DNA of 64,000 nt, taken from the NCBI GenBank assembly GCA_036381835.1, contig DASVCA010000025.1:8751-72750 (forward strand). Reading direction: 5' to 3'. The position numbers and the translations under genes are program-made. The stretch comes from DASULK01 sp036381835. Its GTDB lineage: Bacteria > Actinomycetota > Actinomycetes > Mycobacteriales > Micromonosporaceae. The notes under the pieces are model-generated. The model did no database searches. It was not told where the DNA came from and saw only the letters and a program-made list of their open reading frames with translations. The stretch's first letter is position 1; each line of letters begins with the position of its first letter. This document shows positions 33,987-44,143 of this stretch, in pieces.

Positions 33987-34117
33987 GGGGTTGGGATCAA
34001 GGGGGCGCTAGCAACCGACCGGGCACGTTCTTCCACCGGTCGTCATCCGCGCATAGGACGCCGGGTCCGACCAGGGCATTGTTGATCATGCCTGGTTGGC
34101 GTCTTCCGGCGTAGACT

Positions 34118-34144
34118 GGCACTCGCTACAGTCGAGTGCCAGCG
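34118..34144 (+). promoter_or_regulatory. CIRCE element (HrcA operator)
   Basis: CTGGCACTC-N9-GAGTGCCAG is a perfect 9-9-9 inverted repeat matching the CIRCE consensus TTAGCACTC-N9-GAGTGCTAA. It overlaps a TAGACT -10 box at 34114-34119, 33 bases before hrcA, so HrcA should repress its own operon. Confidence 0.92.
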
Positions 34145-34177
34145 CGTGTGCCTGCTTCGCCGCCAGAGGAGGTGTTC

Positions 34178-35197
34178 ATGGGACTCGATGAACGCAAACT
34201 CGAGGTGCTGCGTGCGATCGTCGAGGACTATGTCGCCACCCAGGAACCGGTCGGCAGCAAGGCACTCGTCGAACGGCATCAGCTCGGCGTCTCACCGGCC
34301 ACGGTCCGCAACGACATGGCGGTGCTGGAGGAGGAAGGCTACATCCGCCAACCGCACACCAGCGCCGGCCGCGTGCCGACCGACCGCGGCTACCGGCTCT
34401 TCGTGGACCGCCTGTCCCGGGTCAAGCCGCTGTCGGCGGCCGAACGTCGGGCCATCGAACGGTTCCTGGCCGGCGCGGTCGACCTCAACGACGTGGTGCA
34501 CCGTGCGGTGCGGTTGCTCGCGCAGCTCACCCGCCAGGTGGCCGTGGTGCAGTATCCGAGTCTGAGCCGGTCGTCGGTACGACACCTGGAACTCGTGCCG
34601 ATCTCCACGACCCGGATCATGCTGGTCATGATCGCCAACACCGGGCGGGTCGAGCAGCGGGTCGTCGAACTCCCCGGTCCCGTGCCGTACGACGATGTCA
34701 GCGACCTGCGCCGGCTGGTGAACGAGAAGCTGGCCGGCAAGCGGCTGGTGGACACCCCGCCCCTGGTGCAGGATCTCGTGGACGAGGCCGCCCCGCACCT
34801 GCACCCGGCCATGTCCGCCCTGGCCACCGTGTTGCTGGAAACCCTCGTCGAACGCCACGACGAGCGGGTCGCCCTGGCCGGCACCGCGAACCTCGCGCGC
34901 ACCGCGTACGACTTCAAGGGGTCGCTGCGGCCTATCCTCGAGGCGCTGGAGGAAGAGGTCGTCCTGCTCAAGCTGGTGGGCGAGGTCACGCCGAGCGCCA
35001 CCCGGGTGCGGATCGGCGACGAGAACGAGATCGACACACTGCGGAGTACGTCGGTGGTCAGCACGGGATACGGTCCGGGCAGCACAATGGTGGGCGGAAT
35101 GGGTGTGCTCGGGCCGACCCGGATGGACTATCCCAGCACAATCGCTGCGGTGCGGGCGGTGGCGCGGTACGTTGGCGACCTGCTGGCGCAGAACTGA
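34178..35197 (+). CDS. hrcA: heat-inducible transcription repressor HrcA
   Basis: 339 residues. Winged-helix N-terminus (VLRAIVEDYVATQEPVGSKALVE, SPATVRNDMAVLEEEGYIRQPHTSAGRVPTD split) followed by the GAF-like and inserted dimerisation domains. It represses heat-shock genes at CIRCE sites and is kept active by GroEL. ATG 34178 follows AGAGGAGGT. It carries its own CIRCE site and leads into dnaJ and rsmE, the common actinobacterial order. Confidence 0.97.
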   Translation: MGLDERKLEVLRAIVEDYVATQEPVGSKALVERHQLGVSPATVRNDMAVLEEEGYIRQPHTSAGRVPTDRGYRLFVDRLSRVKPLSAAERRAIERFLAGAVDLNDVVHRAVRLLAQLTRQVAVVQYPSLSRSSVRHLELVPISTTRIMLVMIANTGRVEQRVVELPGPVPYDDVSDLRRLVNEKLAGKRLVDTPPLVQDLVDEAAPHLHPAMSALATVLLETLVERHDERVALAGTANLARTAYDFKGSLRPILEALEEEVVLLKLVGEVTPSATRVRIGDENEIDTLRSTSVVSTGYGPGSTMVGGMGVLGPTRMDYPSTIAAVRAVARYVGDLLAQN

Positions 35198-35257
35198 CCA
35201 GGCTCTGGACCGATCACCGGACAGTAGCGCGAGAAGGACATGGGGACACGGAACACG

Positions 35258-36391
35258 GTGGCCAGGGACTACTACGCGATTCTCGGCGTGAGCCGCAACG
35301 CCTCCGCCGAGGAGATCAAACGCGCCTATCGCAAGCTCGCGCGGCAGTACCACCCGGATGTCAACTCCGATCCTGAGGCGCAGGAGAAGTTCAAGGAGAT
35401 CAACGCCGCGTACGAGGTGCTCTCCGACGAGCGCAAGCGGCAGATCGTCGACCTGGGCGGCGACCCGCTCGCGCCGGGCGGCGGAATGGGCGGTGCCGAC
35501 GCGGGCGGTGGCGGACCGTTCGTCGGATTCCAGGACATCATGGACGCGTTCTTCGGCGCCGCCGGCGGCAGTCGCGGCCCCCGCTCGCGAACCCGGCCGG
35601 GCTCGGACGCGATCCTGCGGCTGGAACTCGACCTGCACGAGACCGCTTTCGGGGTCGACGCGCCCATCACGGTGGACACCGCCGTGCTCTGCGACACCTG
35701 CGCCGGCGCCGGCACCGCGCCGGGCACCCACCTGGCCACCTGCGACGCCTGCGGTGGCCGCGGCGAGGTGCAGACGGTACAGCGGACCTTCCTCGGCCAG
35801 GTCGTCTCGTCCCGGCCCTGCGCGGTCTGCCACGGGTACGGAACCACCATCCCGCACCCCTGCCCGACCTGCGGCGGCGATGGCCGGGTCCGCACCCGTC
35901 GGACTCTGACCGTCAAGATTCCTCCGGGGGTCGAGGACGGGATGCGGATCCGACTCGCGCAGCAGGGCGAGGTCGGGCCCGGTGGCGGCACCCCGGGTGA
36001 CCTGTATGTGGAGATCCACGAGCGGCCGCACGACGTCTTCTCCCGGAAGGGCGACGATCTGCACTGCCGAGTGACCCTGCCGATGACCGCAGCCGCGCTC
36101 GGCACCCGACTCACCATCAAGACGCTGGACAGCGAGGAGCAGGTCGACGTCAAGCCCGGTACGCAGCCCGGGGCGACGGTGAAACTCCGCGCACGCGGCG
36201 TGCCGCACCTGCGCGGCACAGGACGCGGAGACCTCTACATCCACCTCGATGTGCGTACCCCGACCAAGCTCGACGCCGAGCAGGAGCGGCTGCTGCGCGA
36301 GCTGGCCAGGATCCGCGGGGAGGACATCGCCGAGCTGACCAAGCAGACCGGCTTCTTCTCCCGGATGCGAGACGCCTTCAACGGCCACTGA
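35258..36391 (+). CDS. dnaJ: chaperone DnaJ
   Basis: 377 residues. J domain at the N-terminus with HPD in RQYHPDVN; a Gly-rich linker; four zinc-finger repeats CDTCAGAG, CDACGGRG, CAVCHGYG and CPTCGGDG; then two substrate-binding beta domains. Works with DnaK on unfolded proteins. GTG 35258 gives the usual MARDYYAILGV start; ATG 35240 is an alternative with GAAGGA only two bases before it. It is the hrcA-linked copy (DnaJ2 in Streptomyces-type genomes). Confidence 0.96.
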   Translation: MARDYYAILGVSRNASAEEIKRAYRKLARQYHPDVNSDPEAQEKFKEINAAYEVLSDERKRQIVDLGGDPLAPGGGMGGADAGGGGPFVGFQDIMDAFFGAAGGSRGPRSRTRPGSDAILRLELDLHETAFGVDAPITVDTAVLCDTCAGAGTAPGTHLATCDACGGRGEVQTVQRTFLGQVVSSRPCAVCHGYGTTIPHPCPTCGGDGRVRTRRTLTVKIPPGVEDGMRIRLAQQGEVGPGGGTPGDLYVEIHERPHDVFSRKGDDLHCRVTLPMTAAALGTRLTIKTLDSEEQVDVKPGTQPGATVKLRARGVPHLRGTGRGDLYIHLDVRTPTKLDAEQERLLRELARIRGEDIAELTKQTGFFSRMRDAFNGH

Positions 36392-36394
36392 CCG

Positions 36395-37129
36395 GTGAGC
36401 GATCCGCTGTTCCTGGTCGACGCGCTGCCGGCCGGTGACGTCCTCACCCTGACCGGGCGCGAGGGGCACCATGCGGCGGACGTGCAGCGGCTGCGCGTCG
36501 GAGAACGGCTGCTGATCGGTGACGGGCGGGGAAATCTGGCCGGTGCCGAGGTCAGCGCCGTCGGTCGCGGCGAGCTGAACGTCCGGCTCACCGCGAGGCG
36601 ATACGTGCCGCCCGCCGACCCACGACTCGTGGTCGTGCAGGGCATCGCCAAGGGGGATCGGGGCGAGCTGGCGGTCCAGGCGATGACCGAGGTCGGGGTC
36701 GACGAGATCGTGCCGTGGGCGGCGGCGCGATCCGTTGCCCAGTGGCGCGGGGAGCGAGGGCAGCGGTCGCGACAGAAGTGGGCGGCGACCGCCAGGGAAG
36801 CCGCGAAGCAGGCACGCCGGGCCTGGCTGCCGACGGTCGCCGGCGACCCGGACGAGTCCACCGCCGCGGTCGCCCGCCGGCTGGCCGGGGCCGCCGTCGG
36901 TCTCGTGCTACACGAGGAGGCCTCGACGCCGCTGTCCACGGTCGGGCTGCCGCAGCACGGCGACGTGGTGCTCGTGGTCGGACCGGAGGGCGGCATCGCC
37001 CCGACCGAACGCACCGCCTTCCGGCAGGCGGGCGCGGTCGAAGTCCGGCTCGGCGACACGGTACTGCGTACCTCGACCGCGGGAGTCGCGGCGCTGGCCG
37101 TCCTGTCCGCCCGACTCGGCCGTTGGTGA
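36395..37129 (+). CDS. rsmE: 16S rRNA (uracil-1498-N3)-methyltransferase
   Basis: 244 residues. PUA-like N-terminal domain (GREGHHAADVQRLRVGERLLI) and a SPOUT methyltransferase domain whose knot shows VVLVVGPEGGIAPTE (about 190-204) and LGDTVLRTSTA (about 219-229). GTG 36395 stands 3 bases after the dnaJ stop, so it is co-transcribed with hrcA-dnaJ. Confidence 0.96.
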   Translation: MSDPLFLVDALPAGDVLTLTGREGHHAADVQRLRVGERLLIGDGRGNLAGAEVSAVGRGELNVRLTARRYVPPADPRLVVVQGIAKGDRGELAVQAMTEVGVDEIVPWAAARSVAQWRGERGQRSRQKWAATAREAAKQARRAWLPTVAGDPDESTAAVARRLAGAAVGLVLHEEASTPLSTVGLPQHGDVVLVVGPEGGIAPTERTAFRQAGAVEVRLGDTVLRTSTAGVAALAVLSARLGRW

Positions 37130-37166
37130 CGGCGCGCCCTGCGCGTCTCGATCGACGCGTGCCCCC

Positions 37167-37172
37167 TAGCAT
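37167..37172 (+). promoter_or_regulatory. -10 box of HIT gene, leaderless arrangement
   Basis: TAGCAT ends 7 bases before GTG 37180. It also supports that start over ATG 37171, which overlaps the box. Confidence 0.5.
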
Positions 37173-37179
37173 GCACAGG

Positions 37180-37530
37180 GTGAACAGCGACTGCCTCTTC
37201 TGCCGCATCGTGCGTGGCGAGATCCCGGCGACCGTGGTCCACGAGACGGAGACGACGCTCGCCTTCCGCGACATCGCCCCCCGGGCGCCCGTGCACGTCC
37301 TGGTGATCCCGAAGGAGCATCACGCGGACGTCACCGCCCTGGCCGAGGCCGACCCGGCGCTCGCGGGGGAGCTGCTGGCCGCTGCTACCGCCGTCGCCGC
37401 GGCCGAAGGCCTGTTGCCCGACGGCTTCCGGCTGATCTTCAACACCGGGCCGAACGCGGGCCAGGAGGTCTTCCACGTGCATCTCCACGTGCTCGGGGGC
37501 ACCCCGCTCGGCCCGATGCTGGCCCGCTGA
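37180..37530 (+). CDS. HIT family nucleotide hydrolase
   Basis: 116 residues. The histidine triad is HVHLHVL near residue 98-104, and CLFCRI near the N-terminus fits the HINT branch with its zinc-type cysteines. These enzymes hydrolyse purine nucleoside phosphoramidates. GTG 37180 is chosen because a TAGCAT box ends 7 bases before it. It lies between rsmE and a serine hydrolase, near phoH, as in other Micromonosporaceae-like genomes. Confidence 0.92.
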   Translation: MNSDCLFCRIVRGEIPATVVHETETTLAFRDIAPRAPVHVLVIPKEHHADVTALAEADPALAGELLAAATAVAAAEGLLPDGFRLIFNTGPNAGQEVFHVHLHVLGGTPLGPMLAR

Positions 37531-37551
37531 TCGCCCGGTGCGAGGCTCGCC

Positions 37552-37557
37552 CTACGA
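37552..37557 (+). promoter_or_regulatory. probable -10 box of the serine hydrolase gene
   Basis: TACGAT, about 32 bases before GTG 37589; the message would carry the GAAGGAGG ribosome site. Confidence 0.4.
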
Positions 37558-37588
37558 TTCCCTGCCGGTGTCGTCCGAAGGAGGCAGG

Positions 37589-38953
37589 GTGCGCGAGGTG
37601 AGCCGGCGGCTGGAACGGATGGTCCGGCGGGTGCAGGCCGAGGCGCGGGTGCCCGCGCTGTCCGTCGCCCTCCACCGCGCCGATCGGCCGCTGTGGACGT
37701 GCGTCGCCGGACGCACCGGCCTGCCTGCGGGCGCGCACAGCCAGTTCCGGATCGGCTCGGTGACCAAGACCTTCACCGCAGTGCTGGTGATGCAGTGCCG
37801 GGACGACGGCCTGCTCGACCTCGACGATCCGATCGGGCGCCACCTCGACCTACCGGCCCACGGCGAGCTGACCATCCGACGGTTGCTGTCCCACACGGCC
37901 GGGCTGCAGCGCGAGCCGTACGGGGACGTCTGGGACACGCTGCGGGTGCCGGACGTCGACGGACTGGTCGCGGACCTGATCCGGGCCGAGCGCGTCCTCC
38001 CACCGGGCCGCCGATACCACTACTCCAACCTCGGCATGGCCCTGCTCGGTCTGCTCGTGGCACGCCTGCGCGGCGGCAGTTGGGCGGAGGTGCTGACCGA
38101 CCGGATCCTGGCTCCGCTCGGGCTCGCCGCCACCAGCGTCACCCCCGGTCCGGACGCGGCCACCGGGTACCTGGTCGACGCCTACTCCGATCACGCCCGG
38201 CCCGAGCCGCCGACGGACTTCGGCGGGGTGGCGCCGGCCGCCCAGCTGTGGAGCACGGCGGCGGACATGGCTCGGTGGGCGGCGTTCCTGGCCGATCCCC
38301 GCGCCGTCGATCCGGACGCCCGACTGCTGCGCCCGGAGACGCTCGACGAGATGCGTTGGCCGCGGACCGTCACCGACGAGACCCTCTGGGCGGCGGGGTT
38401 CGGCCTCGGCTTGATCCTCGTACCGCAGGGCGACCGGATCATGCACGTCGGCCACGACGGTGCCATGCCGGGCTTCCTCGCCGGCGTGTACGGTCGCCGC
38501 GGTGCCGGCACGCCCCGCGCGATGGGCTGCGCGGTCCTCGGCTCCTCCGGTACCGCCACGCCCATCCTGGATCTGCCGCACGAGCTGCTGCGGGCATCGG
38601 CCGAGGAGGACCCGGCGGAGATCGCCGAATGGCAGCCGGGCGAGCCGGCGCCGGAGCCGTACCGGTCGGTGCTCGGACGCTGGTGGGGCGAGGGCTACGA
38701 GTACGTCTTCTTCTGGCGCGACGGGGCGCTGCGGGCCCGCGGTGGCGACGACCCGCCGGGTAAGCCGCCCGCGGTGTTCGAGCCGCTGCCGGACCGGCCC
38801 GACGTCCTGCGCACCGTCTCCGGACGGGAGGTCGGCGAACTGCTGCGGCTCACCCGGGATCCGGCGGGCGTGGTGGTGCGGATGCACTGGGCCACCTACC
38901 GGTTCACGCGGGTCCAGGAGACGTTCGACGGCGTTCCCGCCGGCGAGCCCTGA
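37589..38953 (+). CDS. beta-lactamase-fold serine hydrolase
   Basis: 454 residues, no signal peptide seen. Class C-type motifs: the nucleophile SVTK in RIGSVTKTF (about 61-69), the YSN of YHYSNLG near 147, and HVGHDG (in place of KTG) near 285. The C-terminal 110 residues form an extra beta domain (GRWWGEGYEYVFFWRDGAL). Such proteins are esterases, peptidases or amidases; the substrate is unknown. GTG 37589 follows GAAGGAGGCAG; the frame is open to 37538. A small hairpin GCGTGC/GCACGC follows the stop (38955-38975). Confidence 0.87.
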   Translation: MREVSRRLERMVRRVQAEARVPALSVALHRADRPLWTCVAGRTGLPAGAHSQFRIGSVTKTFTAVLVMQCRDDGLLDLDDPIGRHLDLPAHGELTIRRLLSHTAGLQREPYGDVWDTLRVPDVDGLVADLIRAERVLPPGRRYHYSNLGMALLGLLVARLRGGSWAEVLTDRILAPLGLAATSVTPGPDAATGYLVDAYSDHARPEPPTDFGGVAPAAQLWSTAADMARWAAFLADPRAVDPDARLLRPETLDEMRWPRTVTDETLWAAGFGLGLILVPQGDRIMHVGHDGAMPGFLAGVYGRRGAGTPRAMGCAVLGSSGTATPILDLPHELLRASAEEDPAEIAEWQPGEPAPEPYRSVLGRWWGEGYEYVFFWRDGALRARGGDDPPGKPPAVFEPLPDRPDVLRTVSGREVGELLRLTRDPAGVVVRMHWATYRFTRVQETFDGVPAGEP

Positions 38954-39097
38954 GCGTGCGGGGGCGGGGCACGCACGGAATTGGACGAGGTGTCCTCCGC
39001 GTTTAATCGATACGATGGATGCACCGTCCGTATGCTGCGTCGCGGCGGCGCGGCACCGAGATCGAGAGCAGGTGGCGCAGGGCGCAACGCCCGACTT

Positions 39098-40135
<1,038 letters not shown>

Positions 40136-40151
40136 CAAACAGGGGAGACAG

Positions 40152-40619
40152 TTGTCCATAGAGATCGCCAACGAGTCGGGTGTCGGGGTCGACACCGACG
40201 CCGTACTGGCCGTGGCCCGGTACACCCTCGACGAGATGGGGGTAAACCCCCTCGCCGAACTGTCCGTGCTGTTGGTCGACTCCGACTACATGGCCGAACT
40301 CAACCACCGCTGGATGGGTGCCGAAGGGCCGACCGATGTGCTGGCCTTTCCCATGGATGAGGGCAGCATCGATCACGGACCGGGGGAGCCGAGCGGCGGC
40401 GAGCCCGCCCTGCTCGGCGACATCGTGCTCTGCCCGGAGGTCGCCGCGAAACAGGCGGCCGCCGCGGGGCACTCGACCGCCGACGAACTGCACCTGCTGA
40501 CCGTGCACGGTGTCCTGCACCTGCTCGGTTACGACCATGCGGAACCGGAGGAGGAGCGCGAGATGTTCGCGCTCCAGGCCCGGCTGCTGTCCGGTTGGCA
40601 GACGATGCGAGCCAAGTGA
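40152..40619 (+). CDS. ybeY: endoribonuclease YbeY
   Basis: 155 residues. Zinc-dependent RNase of 16S 3'-end maturation and ribosome quality control. The metal motif HGVLHLLGYDH (about 119-129) is complete, followed by EERE. TTG 40152 is the start: GGGGAGACAG precedes it and SIEIANESG matches the family N-terminus; the longer frame overlaps phoH. The stop overlaps the next ATG. Confidence 0.94.
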   Translation: MSIEIANESGVGVDTDAVLAVARYTLDEMGVNPLAELSVLLVDSDYMAELNHRWMGAEGPTDVLAFPMDEGSIDHGPGEPSGGEPALLGDIVLCPEVAAKQAAAAGHSTADELHLLTVHGVLHLLGYDHAEPEEEREMFALQARLLSGWQTMRAK

Positions 40620-42034
40620 TGTCCGACCACTTACCCACCCCGGTGACCCTGGCCGCCGCCGAGGTCACCGGTGGTCTGCCCGATCTGCAACTCCTGGTCA
40701 TCGCCACCGGTCTGGTGCTGCTCGCGGGCATCTTCGGCATGACCGAGGCGGCACTCGCGGCCGTCTCGCCGGCCCGCGCCGGTGAGCTGGCCCGCAGCGG
40801 TGCGTGGGGGGCACGGGCGCTGCACGGCGTCGCCGCCGACGCCGCTCGCCACATCAACCTGCTGCTGCTGCTCAGACTGATCTGCGAGCTGATCGCGACC
40901 ACGCTGGTCGCGCTGGTGGCGGTGGACACCTTCGGCGCGGGCTGGACGGCCGCCCTCGTCGCCGCCGGCTCGATGACCCTCGTCAGCTTCGTGGTGGTGG
41001 GCGTCGCCCCCCGGACCATCGGTCGGCAGCACGCCTACCTGGTCGGGCGCGCCACCGCCGGTCTGGTTCGCTGGCTGGGTCGGGCGCTCAACCCGCTCGC
41101 CTCGCTGCTGATCATGATCGGTAACGCGGTGACCCCGGGCAAGGGTTTCCGGCAGGGCCCGTTCGCCACCGAGATCGAGCTGCGGGAGCTGGTCGAACTC
41201 GCCGAGCGGGACGGTGTGGTCGAGCACGGCGAGCGGCAGATGATCGATTCGGTGTTCGCGCTGGGGCGGACCATGGCCCGCGAGGTGATGGTGCCACGCA
41301 CCGAGCTGGTGTGGATCGAGGGCTACAAGACGCTGCGGCAGGCGCTCGCTCTCTTCCTCCGATCCGGCTTCTCCCGGATCCCGGTCATCGGCGAGAACAT
41401 CGACGACGTGCTCGGTGTGCTGTACCTCAAGGACGTCGTGCGCCGCACCCAGGGCGACTGCGGGCCGGACGACGTGCCGGTGGTGGACCTGATGCGGCCG
41501 GCCACCTTCGTACCCGAGTCGAAACCGATCGACGACCTGCTCCACGAGATGCAGGCCGCCCGTACCCACCTGGTCATCGTGGTGGACGAGTACGGGGGCA
41601 CCAGCGGCCTGGTGACCATCGAAGACATCCTCGAGGAGATCGTCGGCGAGATCACCGACGAGTACGACGTCGAACGCCCACCGGTGCAGCACCTGGCGGA
41701 CGGATCGGTCCGGGTCACGGCCCGGCTGTCCGTCGACGACCTCGGCGAGCTGTTCGGTGTCGAACTGCCGAACGAGGCGGTGGAGACGGTCGGCGGACTA
41801 CTCGCCCACGCGCTGGGTAAGGTGCCGATTCCCGGCGCGGTGACCGAGGTACACGGACTCCGCCTGGTCGCCGAGGGAACCGCCGGGCGGCGCAACCGGA
41901 TCGACACGGTCCTGGTCAGCCGGGTCGGCGACGACGCGGCCGGGGTGCCGGGGCCACCGGATCGCGTCGTGCCGGCAGAGGCGAGAATGGGGCAGCAGAA
42001 CCAGGACGAGGAGAGGCAGCCTGTCGATGCCTGA
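40619..42034 (+). CDS. CorC/HlyC-type membrane protein with CBS domains
   Basis: 471 residues. An N-terminal DUF21 (CNNM) membrane domain with four hydrophobic segments (about 20-150), a CBS pair (about 215-335, REVMVPRTELVWI and VVDEYGGTSGLVTIEDILEEIVGEI) and a C-terminal CorC_HlyC domain (about 350-430). Members take part in divalent cation (Mg, Co) export or sensing. ATG 40619 overlaps the ybeY stop. This matches mycobacterial Rv2366c upstream of era. Confidence 0.93.
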   Translation: MSDHLPTPVTLAAAEVTGGLPDLQLLVIATGLVLLAGIFGMTEAALAAVSPARAGELARSGAWGARALHGVAADAARHINLLLLLRLICELIATTLVALVAVDTFGAGWTAALVAAGSMTLVSFVVVGVAPRTIGRQHAYLVGRATAGLVRWLGRALNPLASLLIMIGNAVTPGKGFRQGPFATEIELRELVELAERDGVVEHGERQMIDSVFALGRTMAREVMVPRTELVWIEGYKTLRQALALFLRSGFSRIPVIGENIDDVLGVLYLKDVVRRTQGDCGPDDVPVVDLMRPATFVPESKPIDDLLHEMQAARTHLVIVVDEYGGTSGLVTIEDILEEIVGEITDEYDVERPPVQHLADGSVRVTARLSVDDLGELFGVELPNEAVETVGGLLAHALGKVPIPGAVTEVHGLRLVAEGTAGRRNRIDTVLVSRVGDDAAGVPGPPDRVVPAEARMGQQNQDEERQPVDA

Positions 42035-42392
42035 ACCATCCACCGCCGGCACCTCCGTGGAGCTCGGCGCGGAGGACGCCAAACTGGTCGTGCTGGCCCG
42101 CGGGGCGCGGGCCCGCATCGGTGCGCTCGCCGGGGCGGCGGTACGTGATCAGGACGGACGCACCTACGCCGCAGCGAGCATCGCCCTGCCGTCGCTGACC
42201 CTGACCGCGCTGCAACTCGCCGTCGCCTCGGCGGCCGCCGCGGGCGCCACCCGACTGGAGGCGGCAGTTGTGGTCGGCGAGACGTCCGCGTTGGACGAGG
42301 CCGGCCGGGCCGCGGTGCGGGATCTGGCACCGGACGCGCCGATCTACCTGGCCGCGCCGGACGGCACGGTGCTCGGCACGGTGACGGAGTGA
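42027..42392 (+). CDS. cytidine deaminase-like protein lacking the zinc-site motifs
   Basis: 121 residues. Its fold signature resembles short cytidine deaminases (ARIGALAGAAVRDQDGRTYAAASIALPSLTLTALQLAVASAAAAG), but neither the HAE zinc/catalytic motif nor the PCxxC motif exists; the protein has no cysteine at all. It therefore should not deaminate. It overlaps the CBS gene by eight bases and era by four, the same place as conserved Rv2365c in M. tuberculosis. A binding or scaffold role with Era is possible; that is inference. Confidence 0.8.
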   Translation: MPEPSTAGTSVELGAEDAKLVVLARGARARIGALAGAAVRDQDGRTYAAASIALPSLTLTALQLAVASAAAAGATRLEAAVVVGETSALDEAGRAAVRDLAPDAPIYLAAPDGTVLGTVTE

Positions 42393-43297
42393 TCGCGCCC
42401 GCCAGGGACGGAGGCGACCAGCCGTACCGGGCCGGGTTCGCCTGCTTCGTGGGCCGGCCGAACGCCGGGAAATCGACCCTGACCAACGCCATCGTCGGGC
42501 AGAAGATCGCCATCACGTCGAGCAAGCCCCAGACCACCCGGCACGTGATCAGGGGGGTGCTGCACCGCCCGGACTCGCAGTTGGTGCTGGTGGACACGCC
42601 CGGGCTGCACCGCCCCCGTACCCTGCTCGGCCAGCGGCTCAACGACCTGGTCCGGCAGACGTGGAGCGAGGTCGACGTGATCGGTCTGTGCATCCCGGCG
42701 AACGAGCCGGTGGGGCGCGGCGACCGGTTCATCAGCAGCGAGATAGCCGAGCTGCGGGCCACCGTCCTGGCCGTGGTGACCAAGACCGACCTGGTGGACC
42801 GCAAGCGCTTGGCCGAGCAACTCATCGCGGTCAGCGAGCTCGGCGACTTCGCCGAGGTGGTGCCGGTCAGCGCCGTCACCGGAGAGCAGGTCGACACGCT
42901 GATCGACGTGATGATCCGGTACCTGCCGCCGTCACCGCAGCTCTACCCGGACGACATGTTCACCGACGAGCCGGAGACGGTGCTGGTCGCCGAACTGATC
43001 CGGGAGGCCGCTCTGGAGGGCGTACGGGAGGAGTTGCCGCACTCCATCGCGGTGGTGGTCGAGGAGATGATCCCCGAGGACCGGCTCACCAAGATCTACG
43101 CGCACGTCTACGTGGAACGACCCAGTCAGAAAGGCATCGTGATCGGGGCGCGAGGCAGCCGGCTCAAAGAGGTCGGGACCCGGGCCCGTCAGCAGATCGA
43201 AGAACTGCTCGGCAGCCGCGTCTACCTCGACCTGCACGTGCGGGTGGCGAAGGACTGGCAGCGGGACCCGAAGCAGCTGCGCAGACTCGGCTTCTGA
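42389..43297 (+). CDS. era: GTPase Era
   Basis: 302 residues. GTPase domain with GRPNAGKST (about 22-30), DTPGLH (G3) and TKTDLV (G4), then a C-terminal KH domain (KGIVIGARGSRLKEVGTRARQQIEELLG, about 251-278). It binds the 3' end of 16S rRNA during 30S assembly. GTG 42389 overlaps the previous stop (GTGA). phoH-ybeY-era is a conserved ribosome-maturation set. Confidence 0.97.
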   Translation: MIAPARDGGDQPYRAGFACFVGRPNAGKSTLTNAIVGQKIAITSSKPQTTRHVIRGVLHRPDSQLVLVDTPGLHRPRTLLGQRLNDLVRQTWSEVDVIGLCIPANEPVGRGDRFISSEIAELRATVLAVVTKTDLVDRKRLAEQLIAVSELGDFAEVVPVSAVTGEQVDTLIDVMIRYLPPSPQLYPDDMFTDEPETVLVAELIREAALEGVREELPHSIAVVVEEMIPEDRLTKIYAHVYVERPSQKGIVIGARGSRLKEVGTRARQQIEELLGSRVYLDLHVRVAKDWQRDPKQLRRLGF

Positions 43298-43336
43298 CCG
43301 ACGGGGCTGTCCCGCCGTCCCCGAATCGTCCCGCGG

Positions 43337-44143
43337 ATGGAGAATGGGCCGGTGCCCGGATATCGCCGACCGCTCTACCGCGACGACGCGGTGGTGCTGC
43401 GCGCGCAGAAGCTCGGCGAGTCCGACCGGATCATCACCCTGCTGACCCGCCGGCACGGCCGGCTGCGGGCGGTCGCCCGCGGGGTGCGGCGGGTCGGTTC
43501 TCGGTTCGGGGCTCGGCTGGAACCCTTCGGCCACGTCGACCTGCAGCTCGCCGGCGACCTCGACGAACACCGCAGCTCGCTGCACACCGTCAGTCAGGTG
43601 GAGGGCATCAGCCTGTACGGCAAGCACTTCCTCGACGACTATCCCCGGTACACGGCCGCCAGCGCGATCGCGGAGACCGCCGAGCGCTTCACCCCGGTCG
43701 AGCGAGAGCCGTCGACCCGGCTCTTCCTGCTCACCCTGGGGGCGCTGCGCGCGTTGGCCGCCGGGGAACACGCCACCACGTTGGTGCTCGACGCGTACCT
43801 GCTGCGCGGCATGACCCTGGCCGGGTGGGCGCCCGCGCTGACCGACTGCGCGGTGTGCGGCACCGGCGGGCCGCACCGGGCCTTCTCCGTGCCCGCGGGC
43901 GGCGCGGTGTGCCCGGACTGCCGCCCGCCGGGTTCGGTCCACCCGGCCCCCGCCACCTTCGACCTGATGTCCGCGCTCGTCACCGGGGACTGGCGACTGG
44001 CGGACGCGAGCGAGCCGGCGGTACGGCGAGAATGCAGCGGCCTGGTCGCCGCTCACCTGCAGTGGCATCTGGAGCGCGGGTTACGCTCGCTGCCGCTGGT
44101 TGACCGGAGCAGTCCAGGCGCAGGAAACGGGAGAGTGTCATGA
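43337..44143 (+). CDS. recO: DNA repair protein RecO
   Basis: 268 residues. OB-fold N-terminus (RDDAVVLRAQKLGESDRIITLLTRRHGRLRAVARGVRR), helical middle and a zinc finger with CAVCG near 171 and CPDC near 194. It loads RecA with RecR in gap repair. ATG 43337 is used; GTG 43352 would begin PGYRRPLYRD and is also plausible. The stop overlaps uppS by four bases. Confidence 0.95.
   Translation: MENGPVPGYRRPLYRDDAVVLRAQKLGESDRIITLLTRRHGRLRAVARGVRRVGSRFGARLEPFGHVDLQLAGDLDEHRSSLHTVSQVEGISLYGKHFLDDYPRYTAASAIAETAERFTPVEREPSTRLFLLTLGALRALAAGEHATTLVLDAYLLRGMTLAGWAPALTDCAVCGTGGPHRAFSVPAGGAVCPDCRPPGSVHPAPATFDLMSALVTGDWRLADASEPAVRRECSGLVAAHLQWHLERGLRSLPLVDRSSPGAGNGRVS

Noticed and set aside
37171..37179. 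ATG 37171 as start of the HIT gene
   Set aside because: It overlaps the TAGCAT box and has no ribosome site; GTG 37180 lies 7 bases after the box and gives the usual length.
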